Source of the DNA: Candidatus Thorarchaeota archaeon
GTDB lineage: Archaea; Asgardarchaeota; Thorarchaeia; Thorarchaeales; Thorarchaeaceae
Length of the DNA stretch: 34,417 bases
NCBI GenBank assembly: GCA_016840825.1
Contig: JAEORN010000069.1
Coordinates: 1-34,417 of the forward strand
Direction: 5' to 3'
Both the position numbers and the translations under genes were made by a program. Below, one piece after another: positions 8,173-15,410 of this stretch (within the stretch, counting starts at the first letter, position 1; every line of letters begins with the position of its first letter). The notes beneath the pieces were generated by a model. That model did not search any database, was not told the origin of the DNA, and saw only the letters and a program-made list of their open reading frames with translations.

Positions 8173-8263
8173 TCATGAATTTACCCCCTATTCTATGTAT
8201 CTGGATGAGCACAAAGAACTTGTTTTTTGTTTGTATAATAAACCATTCTTAGAACAAAGGTTT

Positions 8264-8271
8264 TTTATATA
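8264..8271 (+). promoter_or_regulatory. TATA box of the GNAT gene
   Basis: TTTATATA lies about 25-30 bases upstream of the predicted start site near 8293. The gene start is at 8323, preceded by a GAGGAG ribosome site at 8312-8317. The shared region 8173-8322 also carries the divergent promoter of the phosphoesterase gene (minus-strand TATA-like TTTATTATAC at about 8234-8243). Confidence 0.6.
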
Positions 8272-8282
8272 CAGAGATTAAA

Positions 8283-8302
8283 TGTCATACTATTGTATGA
8301 CA
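8283..8302. promoter_or_regulatory. Perfect 20-bp palindrome at the GNAT gene transcription start
   Basis: The sequence TGTCATACTATTGTATGACA has two perfect 8-base arms around a 4-base spacer. It covers the transcription start predicted from the TATA box at 8264-8271 and ends just before the ribosome site. Its position downstream of TATA is typical for an archaeal repressor site. The regulator that would bind it is not evident nearby. Confidence 0.65.
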
Positions 8303-8322
8303 AAATACAATGAGGAGATTCT

Positions 8323-9261
8323 ATGGAAATAGTATACAAGAAATGGGAATCAGGAAAGGGACTTGAAGAAATCCAGGCAAAGATCTATACAGATGTGTCG
8401 GGCCTACCCGCAAGACCTGACCAGATTGGCCCTCGTAATGACGAACGTGGAGCAGATATGACTCATTATGCTTTAACGAAAGAAGGGGAGCCTCTAGCGT
8501 ACATTACTTCATGGAAATCAGATAGCGAAGAAGGACGCTACGGTATTGGTTATCCATGGTCACTTCCGGATTGCCCAAAGGAAACAAAGAAGAAACTCTT
8601 TGAGGAGCAGTTGAAGTATCTTAAGTCAAGGAATGATTTCAAGAATCTACAAACTGCAGTTGTATTGGGTTCAAAGACTGCAGGGGATCAAATCGAATTC
8701 TTTGAGAAGAACGGATTCGTTGAAACCTCCAGAGTCCTTCGATTCAACAAGGATTATGATACGAAGGAAAGCAGCAAAATGACTGTGGAGGGAAAAGGAG
8801 CACAACTCAAGAGCAGACTAGCTACAAATGACGATGTAGATTTGCTTATCGAATTACTTCATTCAGACCCAAGAATTCGAGGGGCTCTCCCAACTGAAGA
8901 CGCTGCAAGAGCATATTTTGAAGGCAGAGTTCTCAAGGATGGCCATGCTGTTATCCTCTTTGATGGCGATAAGGCAGTAGCAGCAAGCGCCTTGTTGAGA
9001 TTCGAACCTGATGGAGCCGTCGTAACAGCAGAGTCGGCAAGACTCATCGCGAGATTTGTTGCCATACGTCCAGGACATAGATACGCTTGGGAACGACTCT
9101 TCGTAGAACTATCTAAGGAAGCTGTTGCTGCGGGATTGGATAAGATACCATTTAGAGTAAGCTTTGGTGTTGAGGCCGAGGATGTTCCGGCAATCACGAT
9201 CGCAAACTCACAACCAGAAATCGATACCTATGAGATCATCCTAACCTACGAAGGAAACTAG
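8323..9261 (+). CDS. Tandem GNAT-type acetyltransferase-like protein
   Basis: A 312-residue protein that reads as two GNAT (Gcn5-related N-acetyltransferase) halves. The first half (about 1-150) has the fold's end pattern of a helix followed by IEFFEKNGFVETSRVLRF, the usual 'Phe-Gly-Phe' region that closes a GNAT domain. The second half starts near residue 170 (SRLATNDDVDLLIELLHSDP) and includes AVILFDGDKAVAASALLRF and a strand-rich FVAIRPGHRYAWERLFVEL region. Neither half has a clean acetyl-CoA pyrophosphate loop (Q/R-x-x-G-x-G/A), so one half may be inactive. Acceptor unknown. The start at 8323 has a good GAGGAG site. It probably forms a transcription unit with the flavoprotein gene 46 bases downstream. 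Confidence 0.75.
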   Translation: MEIVYKKWESGKGLEEIQAKIYTDVSGLPARPDQIGPRNDERGADMTHYALTKEGEPLAYITSWKSDSEEGRYGIGYPWSLPDCPKETKKKLFEEQLKYLKSRNDFKNLQTAVVLGSKTAGDQIEFFEKNGFVETSRVLRFNKDYDTKESSKMTVEGKGAQLKSRLATNDDVDLLIELLHSDPRIRGALPTEDAARAYFEGRVLKDGHAVILFDGDKAVAASALLRFEPDGAVVTAESARLIARFVAIRPGHRYAWERLFVELSKEAVAAGLDKIPFRVSFGVEAEDVPAITIANSQPEIDTYEIILTYEGN

Positions 9262-9307
9262 ATGCGAGGTGTGATATAAAATAGGGAATCCGAATGTAAA
9301 GCAAGTC

Positions 9308-9880
9308 TTGGGAATTGTTGGTAGTCCACGATCAAAAGGGAATACTGACACACTTGTCGATGCGGTGCTAGCAAGTGCTGAAGAGAACGGAGCATTGGTT
9401 CGGAAAATGAACTTGCGTGATCTTACGATCAAGCCTTGTAATGCATGTGATTCGTGTCGCAAACAAGGCAGATGTATTCACGATGATGATATGCAAGACC
9501 TTCTTATGCAAATGGAGAAAGCGGACATCTGGGTATTAGGGACACCTGTATATTGGTGGGGCCCTACTACTCAGATGAAAGCTTTCATCGACAGGTGGTA
9601 TGGAGTGAGCCAGAACCTCTTCCAAGGGAAGAGGTTGGCCCTTGTTATCCCAATGGGTGGCGGAAATGATTTCTATTCACGTCATATTATTGGAATGTTC
9701 GAAGACATCTCGCACTATCTTGGCATCGAGTTCTTTGGTTCTCTAATAGCACCTAGTTTGACGTCAAAGAACTCAGCATCAGAGAATTCATCCCTACTAG
9801 AACGAGCGAAAGATTTTGGTATGATAATCCTTGATACACATGACTACTCAGATGAGAAAGCGAAATCCTCTGCACTATAG
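9308..9880 (+). CDS. Iron-sulfur flavoprotein-type NAD(P)H:FMN reductase
   Basis: A 190-residue flavodoxin-fold protein of the NADPH-dependent FMN reductase / iron-sulfur flavoprotein (Isf) family. The FMN phosphate loop is GSPRSKGNTDTL near the N-terminus, and the second FMN loop is GTPVYWWGPTTQMKAFIDRW. Between them is CNACDSCRKQGRC (C44, C47, C50, C56), the compact cysteine motif that binds a [4Fe-4S] cluster in archaeal Isf proteins, which pass electrons from ferredoxin to acceptors such as oxygen or peroxide. The start is uncertain: in frame there is only a TTG at 9308, right before the first loop, which leaves almost no N-terminus. An ATG at 9294 lies in another frame and runs straight into a stop. 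It follows the GNAT gene closely. Confidence 0.85.
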   Translation: MGIVGSPRSKGNTDTLVDAVLASAEENGALVRKMNLRDLTIKPCNACDSCRKQGRCIHDDDMQDLLMQMEKADIWVLGTPVYWWGPTTQMKAFIDRWYGVSQNLFQGKRLALVIPMGGGNDFYSRHIIGMFEDISHYLGIEFFGSLIAPSLTSKNSASENSSLLERAKDFGMIILDTHDYSDEKAKSSAL

Positions 9881-9912
9881 AGGGTTTTGCGTTCTTTTCT
9901 TTATCTTCAGAC

Positions 9913-10455
9913 TTACCAGATCTTGCCTTTCGATATCCATCGTTTCATTATATCAGGTATGTCTTCGCGAGTAGCTGTTATTCGTATCACAGTCCCTGAA
10001 ACAGGATCGGTCACATAGTAGTTGAGATATTCTTCTCCGGGGCTTCGATGTGATAAGGACTGTCTTAAGAATTCCTTTTGATCAACACCATTCAGGTTTT
10101 CTCGGGGTATTTCCTTGACGATTGATGCACCACGTGTTTCTAAGAATCTCTGGTTGGTGAAATGATACCAAGTTCTATTCATCTGGATTACCAAAAAGAA
10201 ACTATAACCTAGTAGTAAGATTAAACCCACTAATCCAATCCAACTAAATATGAATGAGAACATGAGTGCTCCTGGACCCATTTCACCTAGACTACCAATG
10301 ATAACTATGAATACAAGTAGTGCGATCATTGGGAGGAGTCCTTGAATAACGCATATCGAGATACTCACTCTTCCCTCGAAACTCCATATAATTGACTCAT
10401 CATCATTAAGAGTTGAGATGAAAGTATCATATTCCTTTTTGTTTTCAGCTGACAT
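9913..10455 (-). CDS. Membrane-anchored PH-domain-like protein
   Basis: A 180-residue protein with a soluble N-terminus carrying the LNDDESIIWSFEGR pattern, two membrane helices (about 33-56 and 63-86 from this start), then the pattern NRTWYHFTNQRFLETRG, typical of bacterial/archaeal PH-like domains, whose beta-barrel often sits after paired helices. The C-terminus has IPRENLNGVDQKE and a strand-turn segment ending in a helix. Such proteins are membrane-associated and of unknown role. The start is either the ATG at 10455 (MSAENKKEY, natural cytosolic N-terminus) or the ATG at 10497, which adds 14 residues; neither has a strong ribosome site. It converges with the flavoprotein gene, with a T-rich 33-base gap and no clear hairpin. 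Confidence 0.75.
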   Translation of the reverse strand: MSAENKKEYDTFISTLNDDESIIWSFEGRVSISICVIQGLLPMIALLVFIVIIGSLGEMGPGALMFSFIFSWIGLVGLILLLGYSFFLVIQMNRTWYHFTNQRFLETRGASIVKEIPRENLNGVDQKEFLRQSLSHRSPGEEYLNYYVTDPVSGTVIRITATREDIPDIMKRWISKGKIW

Positions 10456-10512
10456 GGTGGAATCCCAAATTACGATAATATGGCATGTATTAAGCATTGT
10501 GAGGAACCGGTA

Positions 10513-10531
10513 GTGTGAATTATCTTCACAC
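10513..10531. promoter_or_regulatory. Inverted repeat upstream of the PH-like gene
   Basis: GTGTGAA-TTATC-TTCACAC is a perfect 7-base inverted repeat. On the plus strand it is followed by GATTTTT and would look like a terminator, but no plus-strand gene ends nearby. On the minus strand it sits between an A/T-rich TATA-like stretch (about 10535-10545) and the start region of the gene ending at 9913, so an operator is the more likely use. Confidence 0.45.
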
Positions 10532-10546
10532 GATTTTTAATTTCAA

Positions 10547-10566
10547 TATTTCAGAATACTGAAATA
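10547..10566. promoter_or_regulatory. Palindrome upstream of the regulator pseudogene
   Basis: TATTTCAGAATACTGAAATA has perfect 8-base arms around AATA. The intact paralogue at 11504 has the same element in the same relative place (11444-11463, arms TATTTCA/TGAAATA, spacer six bases). The copy and its promoter were thus duplicated together, and the site is probably the regulator's own operator. Confidence 0.6.
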
Positions 10567-10605
10567 CTTAATCCTATACAATTCTATGTTATATCGTGAT
10601 TCCTG

Positions 10606-10752
10606 ATTAAATCTGAAAAATTTCGTCATGAGTTCCTGAGTATTATTGGATCTAGTCATAGCCAATATGGATATCCGGAATATTGTGGATGGATTGAAGG
10701 TCTCCTGCTCCTCGAGGAAAAGAAATGGACTCAGCAAACACTGGCAAAGTGA
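10606..10752 (+). pseudogene. Truncated, start-less copy of the winged-helix regulator at 11504
   Basis: Codon by codon this stretch mirrors the first ~48 codons of the regulator gene at 11504: shared blocks include SQYGYPEYCGWIEGL and EF-L-IIGSS. The start ATG is ATT (10606-10608), and a TGA at 10750-10752 interrupts the frame after LAK, where the intact protein continues with the recognition-helix region. No later part of the gene is found before the next gene. The upstream palindrome and A/T-rich promoter are also retained. Clear pseudogene from a local duplication about 900 bases from the parent, in the same orientation. Confidence 0.85.
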
Positions 10753-10788
10753 CTCATTGCAATCTAGAGGACTTCACTCATCTTATTT

Positions 10789-11169
10789 TCAGACATTGAA
10801 CTTCCTTCGTATACTGCGCTGATTGAGATAGAATACTATAATCAGATTCAGAAGAAGAGAGATCCATGGAATATTTCCCAGATTAATCGACCCCGCACTG
10901 ATGATATCAACCGCCATTAGCAGTAAATTGACCAATGCCAAGATGATGTCAGCATACCAAGCCCAAGCGGCCAAGGTAATGAGCCCGAATCCCAGAAGAA
11001 CGTAGGCTAGCCCAATTAGAAATGCTCCATACGGTATCCCCTGGATTATACCTGTTAGTAAGATCCAATTGAAGTCCGCAAGAAGAGGAGTCGAACCAAC
11101 CATCAGGAGTATCCCTGTAAGGAAATTCAGAACTCCAAGAATAATTACACCAAGTGGAACGCGTGCCAT
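10789..11169 (-). CDS. Four-helix membrane protein
   Basis: A 126-residue hydrophobic protein with about four membrane helices (roughly 5-24, 46-70, 72-90, 101-116) and a basic C-terminal tail (NQRSIRRKFNV). The N-terminal RVPLGVIILGVLNFLTGILLM repeats glycine/leucine packing seen in many small archaeal membrane proteins. No family assigned. A strong minus-strand TATA box (TTTTTTATATTC, about 11194-11205) predicts a start site within a few bases of the ATG at 11169, so the mRNA is probably leaderless. The gene sits between the regulator pseudogene and the intact regulator, and so inside the duplicated segment. Confidence 0.75.
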   Translation of the reverse strand: MARVPLGVIILGVLNFLTGILLMVGSTPLLADFNWILLTGIIQGIPYGAFLIGLAYVLLGFGLITLAAWAWYADIILALVNLLLMAVDIISAGSINLGNIPWISLLLNLIIVFYLNQRSIRRKFNV

Positions 11170-11220
11170 GATGATTCGCCTATAATAGATAAAAAGAATA
11201 TAAAAAATCGTATATATTTT

Positions 11221-11432
11221 TTCTATGAAAAGATGCTTCTACATCCTTCGGAATGAATAGCTCCTCTAACGCGTCTCAGAAGCGGAATCTTTGATGTCAT
11301 CTTGATAACGCACCAATACTAACTCCTTTAGTCAGTGTTCTGTTGTATGGAAGAATTTGTTGAAGTCTGAGATATAGAGGAAACAGTATCTTGTATAATG
11401 AGCATACTGTATTCTATGAAAAGATGCTCCTA
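11221..11432 (+). repeat. Pair of 21-base direct repeats
   Basis: Bases 11221-11241 and 11412-11432 both begin TTCTATGAAAAGATGCT and match in 20 of 21 positions, 191 bases apart. The second copy leads directly into the promoter of the regulator gene at 11504. They look like a trace of the same local duplication that produced the pseudogene at 10606. Confidence 0.6.
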
Positions 11433-11443
11433 AATAATTTCAA

Positions 11444-11463
11444 TATTTCAATATACTGAAATA
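11444..11463. promoter_or_regulatory. Palindrome in the promoter of the regulator/oxidoreductase operon
   Basis: TATTTCA-ATATAC-TGAAATA (7-base perfect arms) lies about 40 bases before the ATG at 11504, next to or overlapping a TATA-like ATACTTAAAT. The same element precedes the pseudogene copy (10547-10566). Likely an autoregulatory operator for the MarR/GbsR-like protein. Confidence 0.6.
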
Positions 11464-11503
11464 CTTAAATTCATTTGCGTGTTATATTATCCTGTGATTC
11501 CTG

Positions 11504-12004
11504 ATGAAATCTGAGAAACTTCGCCAAGAGTTCCTTCGCATCATAGGATCCAGCTATAGCCAGTATGGATACCCGGAGTATTGCGGATGGATCGAAGGTC
11601 TGATGCTTCTTGAATCGAAAGACTGGACGCAACAGGCTATAGCGGAACGACTTGGAGAGATTTTTCCTGACTCCAAGTATCCAACATCCATATCATCTGT
11701 AAACAGAGCCATCAAGCTACTTGAAGCATATGGAGTTGTAGAGAAGACCGGCTCGCGGAAAACTGGATACCGATACAAGATGCTGACATCGTCTGGTCTT
11801 GTTTCATCAATGCTTCAGCAGTTGCTTATGATTAACAATGAGTTCATCCGAAAGCTGGTATCCCTTGAAGGAAAGGACCTAGAGAACGACAAGGATCTGA
11901 AACGCGCAATAAGGTATCAAATGGAAGCTGCTCATATATGGAATAGTGCCGTAGAAGGACTTCTAGCGGGATTCCTGGAGGATTCGGAGGGTGGAGCAAC
12001 ATGA
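11504..12004 (+). CDS. MarR/GbsR-like winged-helix regulator
   Basis: A 166-residue regulator. The N-terminal half has a winged helix: a helix-turn-helix in DWTQQAIAERLGEIFP followed by SISSVNRAIKLLEAYGVVEK (recognition helix) and a wing TGSRKTGYRYKML. The C-terminal half (about 90-166) is helical and probably dimerises, as in GbsR/MarR-type proteins. Its stop overlaps the start of the downstream FAD oxidoreductase as ATGA, so the two are translationally coupled and the regulator most likely controls that enzyme. The promoter carries a palindrome (11444-11463) and the mRNA leader should be very short. A decayed duplicate lies upstream at 10606-10752. Confidence 0.88.
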   Translation: MKSEKLRQEFLRIIGSSYSQYGYPEYCGWIEGLMLLESKDWTQQAIAERLGEIFPDSKYPTSISSVNRAIKLLEAYGVVEKTGSRKTGYRYKMLTSSGLVSSMLQQLLMINNEFIRKLVSLEGKDLENDKDLKRAIRYQMEAAHIWNSAVEGLLAGFLEDSEGGAT

Positions 12005-13506
12005 ATAGGAAATCAATGATTATCATCGGAGCTGGATTAGCAGGATTAGCCACAGGCTGTTATGCTCAAATAAACGGATATGAAAGTGTAATTTTCGAAC
12101 ATCATACAAAGCCAGGTGGTCTAGCGGCGGCTTGGAAGCGGAAGGAATACCTGATTGATGGTGGCATCCATTTTCTAATAGCCCATAAGCCAGGCAATCA
12201 GATATCAGATGTTTACAAGGAGATAGGGACAAACACGCCCGGATCTACCGTTGATATGACAACGTACCTCAAGTTCGTGAATTCAGACGGGACAGATCTA
12301 ATAGCGTTTACAGATGATTTGGATATGCTGGAGAGAGACCTCATTCAGCTATCCCCAGAGGATGAAGAAGAGATACATTCCCTCGTCAAGGAGATCCGAT
12401 GGATGAAGGATTCGCCTATTTTGACGGATCTCGGAATGAGTGTGGATCCACCTGAACTCAAGGGAAGAATGGGATCGATTAAGGAGATGTGGAGTATGAG
12501 GAGTTTCATGAAATACTTCACAGGCAAGTTTAGCAAGTCCTGTAAGGACTATGTTAAGCGCTTTCAAAGCCCACAAATAAGAGAGATCATTGTGAATCTA
12601 TTCTCACCAGATGGACCGATTTGGTTCGTTATCATGATTCTTGCATGCGTTGCTGGGGGATACCTGGGACTTCTTACCAAAGGTTGTCCAGGATTTATTG
12701 ATCCAATCGTGGAAAGATATGTATCTCTTGGAGGTAGGATTCAATACAAATCAACTGTAAAGGAAATCCTTGTAGAGGATGACAAAGCAATCGGAATTCT
12801 ACTTGATGATGGAAGCAAGCATATGGCGGACATCATTGTATCCGCTGCAGATGGCTACTGTACAATCTACGAGCTACTAGAAGGCCGGTATGTGTCAGAT
12901 AAACTAGAGAAGATATACAAGGAATGGAAACCGTATGACCCAACAATTATGGTAAGCTTCTGCGTCAGGCGTGAATTCAAGTCTGAAGCTCCACTAACAG
13001 TCTTAATGCTTTCTGATCCTCTTGGATATGGAGGAAGACAAACTAAACTCCTACCACTTCGTGTGTTCAACTACAGTAGCGAGTTTGCTCCAAAAGGAAA
13101 TTCTGTTATTCAAGTAATGCTTGAAACTGAGTGGGAGTATTGGTATGACCTCCAACAAAATAGAGAGGCATATGAGAAAGAAAAGGAGAGTATTGCCCAA
13201 AATATACTCGAATGTCTTGAAAGATACTATCCAGGAATTTCGGAGCAGGTTGATGTTGTAGATATTGCTACTCCACATACAACCTGGAGGTATACTCTGA
13301 ACCACAAAGGTTCTCCAATGGGTTGGTTGATGACAAAGGAATCTATAATGACACAAATCCCTCGTACGCTCCCAGGATTGGAGAACTTCTACATGGCAGG
13401 CCAATGGGTCCTCCCTGGCGGAGGAGTTCCATCTAGTGTATATACTGGAAGGAATGTCATTCAAATCCTCTGTAAGAAGGATGGCAAGAAATTCAAGAAA
13501 CAGTGA
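12001..13506 (+). CDS. CrtI-like FAD-dependent oxidoreductase (phytoene desaturase/retinol saturase family)
   Basis: A 501-residue flavoprotein of the phytoene desaturase / all-trans-retinol saturase superfamily. The N-terminal Rossmann FAD-binding motif is IIGAGLAGLATG (GxGxxG at residues 10-15), followed by an acidic strand end IFEHH and GGLAAAW. The C-terminal FAD-binding segment LENFYMAGQWVLPGGGVPSS is typical of CrtI-like enzymes. The family desaturates or saturates isoprenoid and polyene chains; the substrate here could be carotenoid-like, a lipid isoprenoid or something else, and no carotenoid-synthesis genes are nearby. A hydrophobic stretch near 200-225 (FVIMILACVAGGYLGLL) may dip into the membrane, usual for this family. 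It is translationally coupled to the upstream regulator (ATGA overlap). Confidence 0.88.
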   Translation: MNRKSMIIIGAGLAGLATGCYAQINGYESVIFEHHTKPGGLAAAWKRKEYLIDGGIHFLIAHKPGNQISDVYKEIGTNTPGSTVDMTTYLKFVNSDGTDLIAFTDDLDMLERDLIQLSPEDEEEIHSLVKEIRWMKDSPILTDLGMSVDPPELKGRMGSIKEMWSMRSFMKYFTGKFSKSCKDYVKRFQSPQIREIIVNLFSPDGPIWFVIMILACVAGGYLGLLTKGCPGFIDPIVERYVSLGGRIQYKSTVKEILVEDDKAIGILLDDGSKHMADIIVSAADGYCTIYELLEGRYVSDKLEKIYKEWKPYDPTIMVSFCVRREFKSEAPLTVLMLSDPLGYGGRQTKLLPLRVFNYSSEFAPKGNSVIQVMLETEWEYWYDLQQNREAYEKEKESIAQNILECLERYYPGISEQVDVVDIATPHTTWRYTLNHKGSPMGWLMTKESIMTQIPRTLPGLENFYMAGQWVLPGGGVPSSVYTGRNVIQILCKKDGKKFKKQ

Positions 13507-13646
13507 TTGGAAACAGCATCTGCGAACCTAATATTATGCCCATCAGCGGTCTAAGAGATACAATTCAGGATTTTCACAATGCTATTGGACACTGCCAGAG
13601 AAAGGCATTTATCAACCTACGATGTCTGAGTTGACGGGTATTCATC

Positions 13647-14627
13647 ATGTATGAGGAAATTACGCTGCTTGTTCTAATTGTATCGGTGTTAACCTTGCTA
13701 TATTCTTTTACTGCAATTAAGAAACCAGCTTATTCTAGAAAGGAGAAGAAATCCTCCGTTTCTTCACCTTCTCCATTGAAGGATTATTCAGAAGTTACTG
13801 ATGATGAATTGCTTGAGGAAGAACATGGAGGACCGGACATATACAAGAGAACATACTCGGAATCTATGCCGTCAATCGCAGGAGAGAGAATGGAAGATTC
13901 TGCTGGGGACATTGTAGGTGCACCACCTGATTTCGATTCTGTACGAGCATCGGGTCCCCGTGATAGAACTCTAGGTGCGGCACAAATAATCGAGCGGAAG
14001 GCGTCACTTATCTATTGGGAAAGAATGTGTTTGGAAGAAGAGTTCGACTTGATTGTCTCATTGCACAGGCCAGACTTTAAAATCAAGACTCCTGAAGGAT
14101 CCTCAGTTCATGAATCTGATGAAACCTACAAGCTTCCTAAAACTGGACATGTCCGAGTTATTCCTGTGTGCAGCGGCTGCAATATCTCACCGGCCTATAG
14201 AGATATGAAAGTCTCAGAATTGGATAACGAAACGAGAGGCGAATTCAAAGTACTACCCTTGAAAGAAGGCAACTATGATTTGAATGTTGAATTCCAAGTT
14301 GTCAATGCAGATGGCAGTATTCAGTCACTTGGGACTGAGTCAACAGAGGTACATATCCAAAAGAAGCCCATTGATTTGAATATCGGAGCTCTAAATATCA
14401 GTGTTTCAAGAAAAGTACCTGCTTTCTTTTCGATGTGTGGAAGCTTCTTTGGATTGACATCCTTCGTTCTGGCAAGGCTGGGGATCAATCTCAATGAGGA
14501 GATTCTAGCATGGAGTGCAACGATTAGCACAGGACTTGCGGGAGGAGTCATGATTCTCCTTGCACTCATGTTACTCATTAAAGGGATTAAGCCATTAATG
14601 AGAGAGATTAGCATCACATTCAATTGA
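13647..14627 (+). CDS. Membrane-anchored protein with internal beta domain
   Basis: A 326-residue protein. A single N-terminal membrane helix (about 5-24) is followed by a low-complexity acidic/Ser/Pro linker (about 30-110), then a strand-rich domain (about 115-245) that reads like an immunoglobulin-fold/CARDB type domain (EEFDLIVSLHRPDF, GHVRVIPVCSGC, GNYDLNVEFQVV), and two C-terminal membrane helices (about 258-280 and 287-312). With three helices the beta domain and the C-terminus are placed on a defined side, but topology is not certain. No enzyme motif is present. A TATA-like element near 13603-13612 fits a short leader before the ATG at 13647. Function unknown; a surface or envelope role is a guess. 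It ends at a bidirectional terminator hairpin. Confidence 0.7.
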   Translation: MYEEITLLVLIVSVLTLLYSFTAIKKPAYSRKEKKSSVSSPSPLKDYSEVTDDELLEEEHGGPDIYKRTYSESMPSIAGERMEDSAGDIVGAPPDFDSVRASGPRDRTLGAAQIIERKASLIYWERMCLEEEFDLIVSLHRPDFKIKTPEGSSVHESDETYKLPKTGHVRVIPVCSGCNISPAYRDMKVSELDNETRGEFKVLPLKEGNYDLNVEFQVVNADGSIQSLGTESTEVHIQKKPIDLNIGALNISVSRKVPAFFSMCGSFFGLTSFVLARLGINLNEEILAWSATISTGLAGGVMILLALMLLIKGIKPLMREISITFN

Positions 14628-14638
14628 AGGTGAAAAGA

Positions 14639-14661
14639 GGGTTCCTTCCTAAGAGGAACCC
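14639..14661. terminator. Perfect hairpin between convergent genes
   Basis: GGGTTCCT and AGGAACCC form a perfect 8-bp stem with a 7-base loop, followed by AATTTTCT on the plus strand and preceded by A-rich sequence that serves as a T-run on the other strand. It overlaps the tail of the minus-strand gene (stop at 14649). It probably terminates both the 13647 gene and the 14649 gene. Confidence 0.6.
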
Positions 14662-15329
14662 AATTTTCTAGAAATTGAGAACATAAGAAAGCTGCCAATT
14701 CCCATATCGATCATGAAGCTCAGATTTCGGATTGTTAGAACCTCTGGAAGTACGATAGCTATAGAACCAAGTAACACATAGAGACCAACTAACAGAGCAA
14801 GAATCAACTTGGAGAAACGTAGCGAAGGTGTTTCATTCAGACTAAGTAAAAGGAGAATGACAAATATTAATCCAGCCATATAGCTAGTGATATCCTTAAC
14901 GAAAGTCACTGTCCATAGATTCACAAAGATAACAGGGTCTGGTATCCATCCTGATGGAATCCCATTTATGAGGGCTACATGAATAGCATTCTCGATCATA
15001 TCACAGAATCCCGTGGTAAGTCCAAATGCTAATGCCAGTTTAGCGAAAAGAGAATCCTTTGTTTCAACCAATGAATAGATACCATAGAAAATCGCAATAT
15101 ACCCGATAATGAAGAAATTGTCCAGTACAATCCCGAGAAGTCTAGCCTGTAACTCGCTTTGTTCACTGGAAGCAAGGGTATCAATGATAATTTGGATATC
15201 TATTACCTCATGGAATTGTCCACCTTCTGGGTTAGATACTGTGCAAATGGCCATTCCAATAGTCATTAGAAATCCAAGAAAGACAAAAATTGATACAATT
15301 CTATATTTCTCAGCTAATTCTTCGATCAT
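14649..15329 (-). CDS. Six-helix membrane protein
   Basis: A 226-residue protein with about six membrane helices (roughly 11-30, 64-86, 94-112, 135-160, 168-190, 200-217) and a loop of about 30 polar residues between helices 1 and 2. The segment DNFFIIGYIAIFYGIYSLVE and the helix pattern resemble uncharacterised archaeal/bacterial membrane proteins of the DUF4386 type, but I cannot confirm this. The start ATG at 15329 has a GAGGGG site about eleven bases upstream and a TATA-like GTTATAC near 15350. Stand-alone gene. No transport or enzyme motif recognised. Confidence 0.75.
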   Translation of the reverse strand: MIEELAEKYRIVSIFVFLGFLMTIGMAICTVSNPEGGQFHEVIDIQIIIDTLASSEQSELQARLLGIVLDNFFIIGYIAIFYGIYSLVETKDSLFAKLALAFGLTTGFCDMIENAIHVALINGIPSGWIPDPVIFVNLWTVTFVKDITSYMAGLIFVILLLLSLNETPSLRFSKLILALLVGLYVLLGSIAIVLPEVLTIRNLSFMIDMGIGSFLMFSISRKLGSS

Positions 15330-15410
15330 ACAGAGTCCCCTCTCGCTAGTATAACAATCCCTAATAATTCAGATGCATAACAGATCTGAAAAAGTGTACT
15401 TCAATTTTCA

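Larger units (their letters stand above)
11170..11503. other. Divergent intergenic region with short repeats
   Basis: The left end holds the TATA box of the membrane-protein gene. The right end holds the palindrome and promoter of the regulator gene at 11504. Between them is a near-identical 21-base direct repeat (11221-11241 and 11412-11432, one mismatch). I see no coding frame or structured RNA in the remaining 150 or so bases. Confidence 0.5.
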
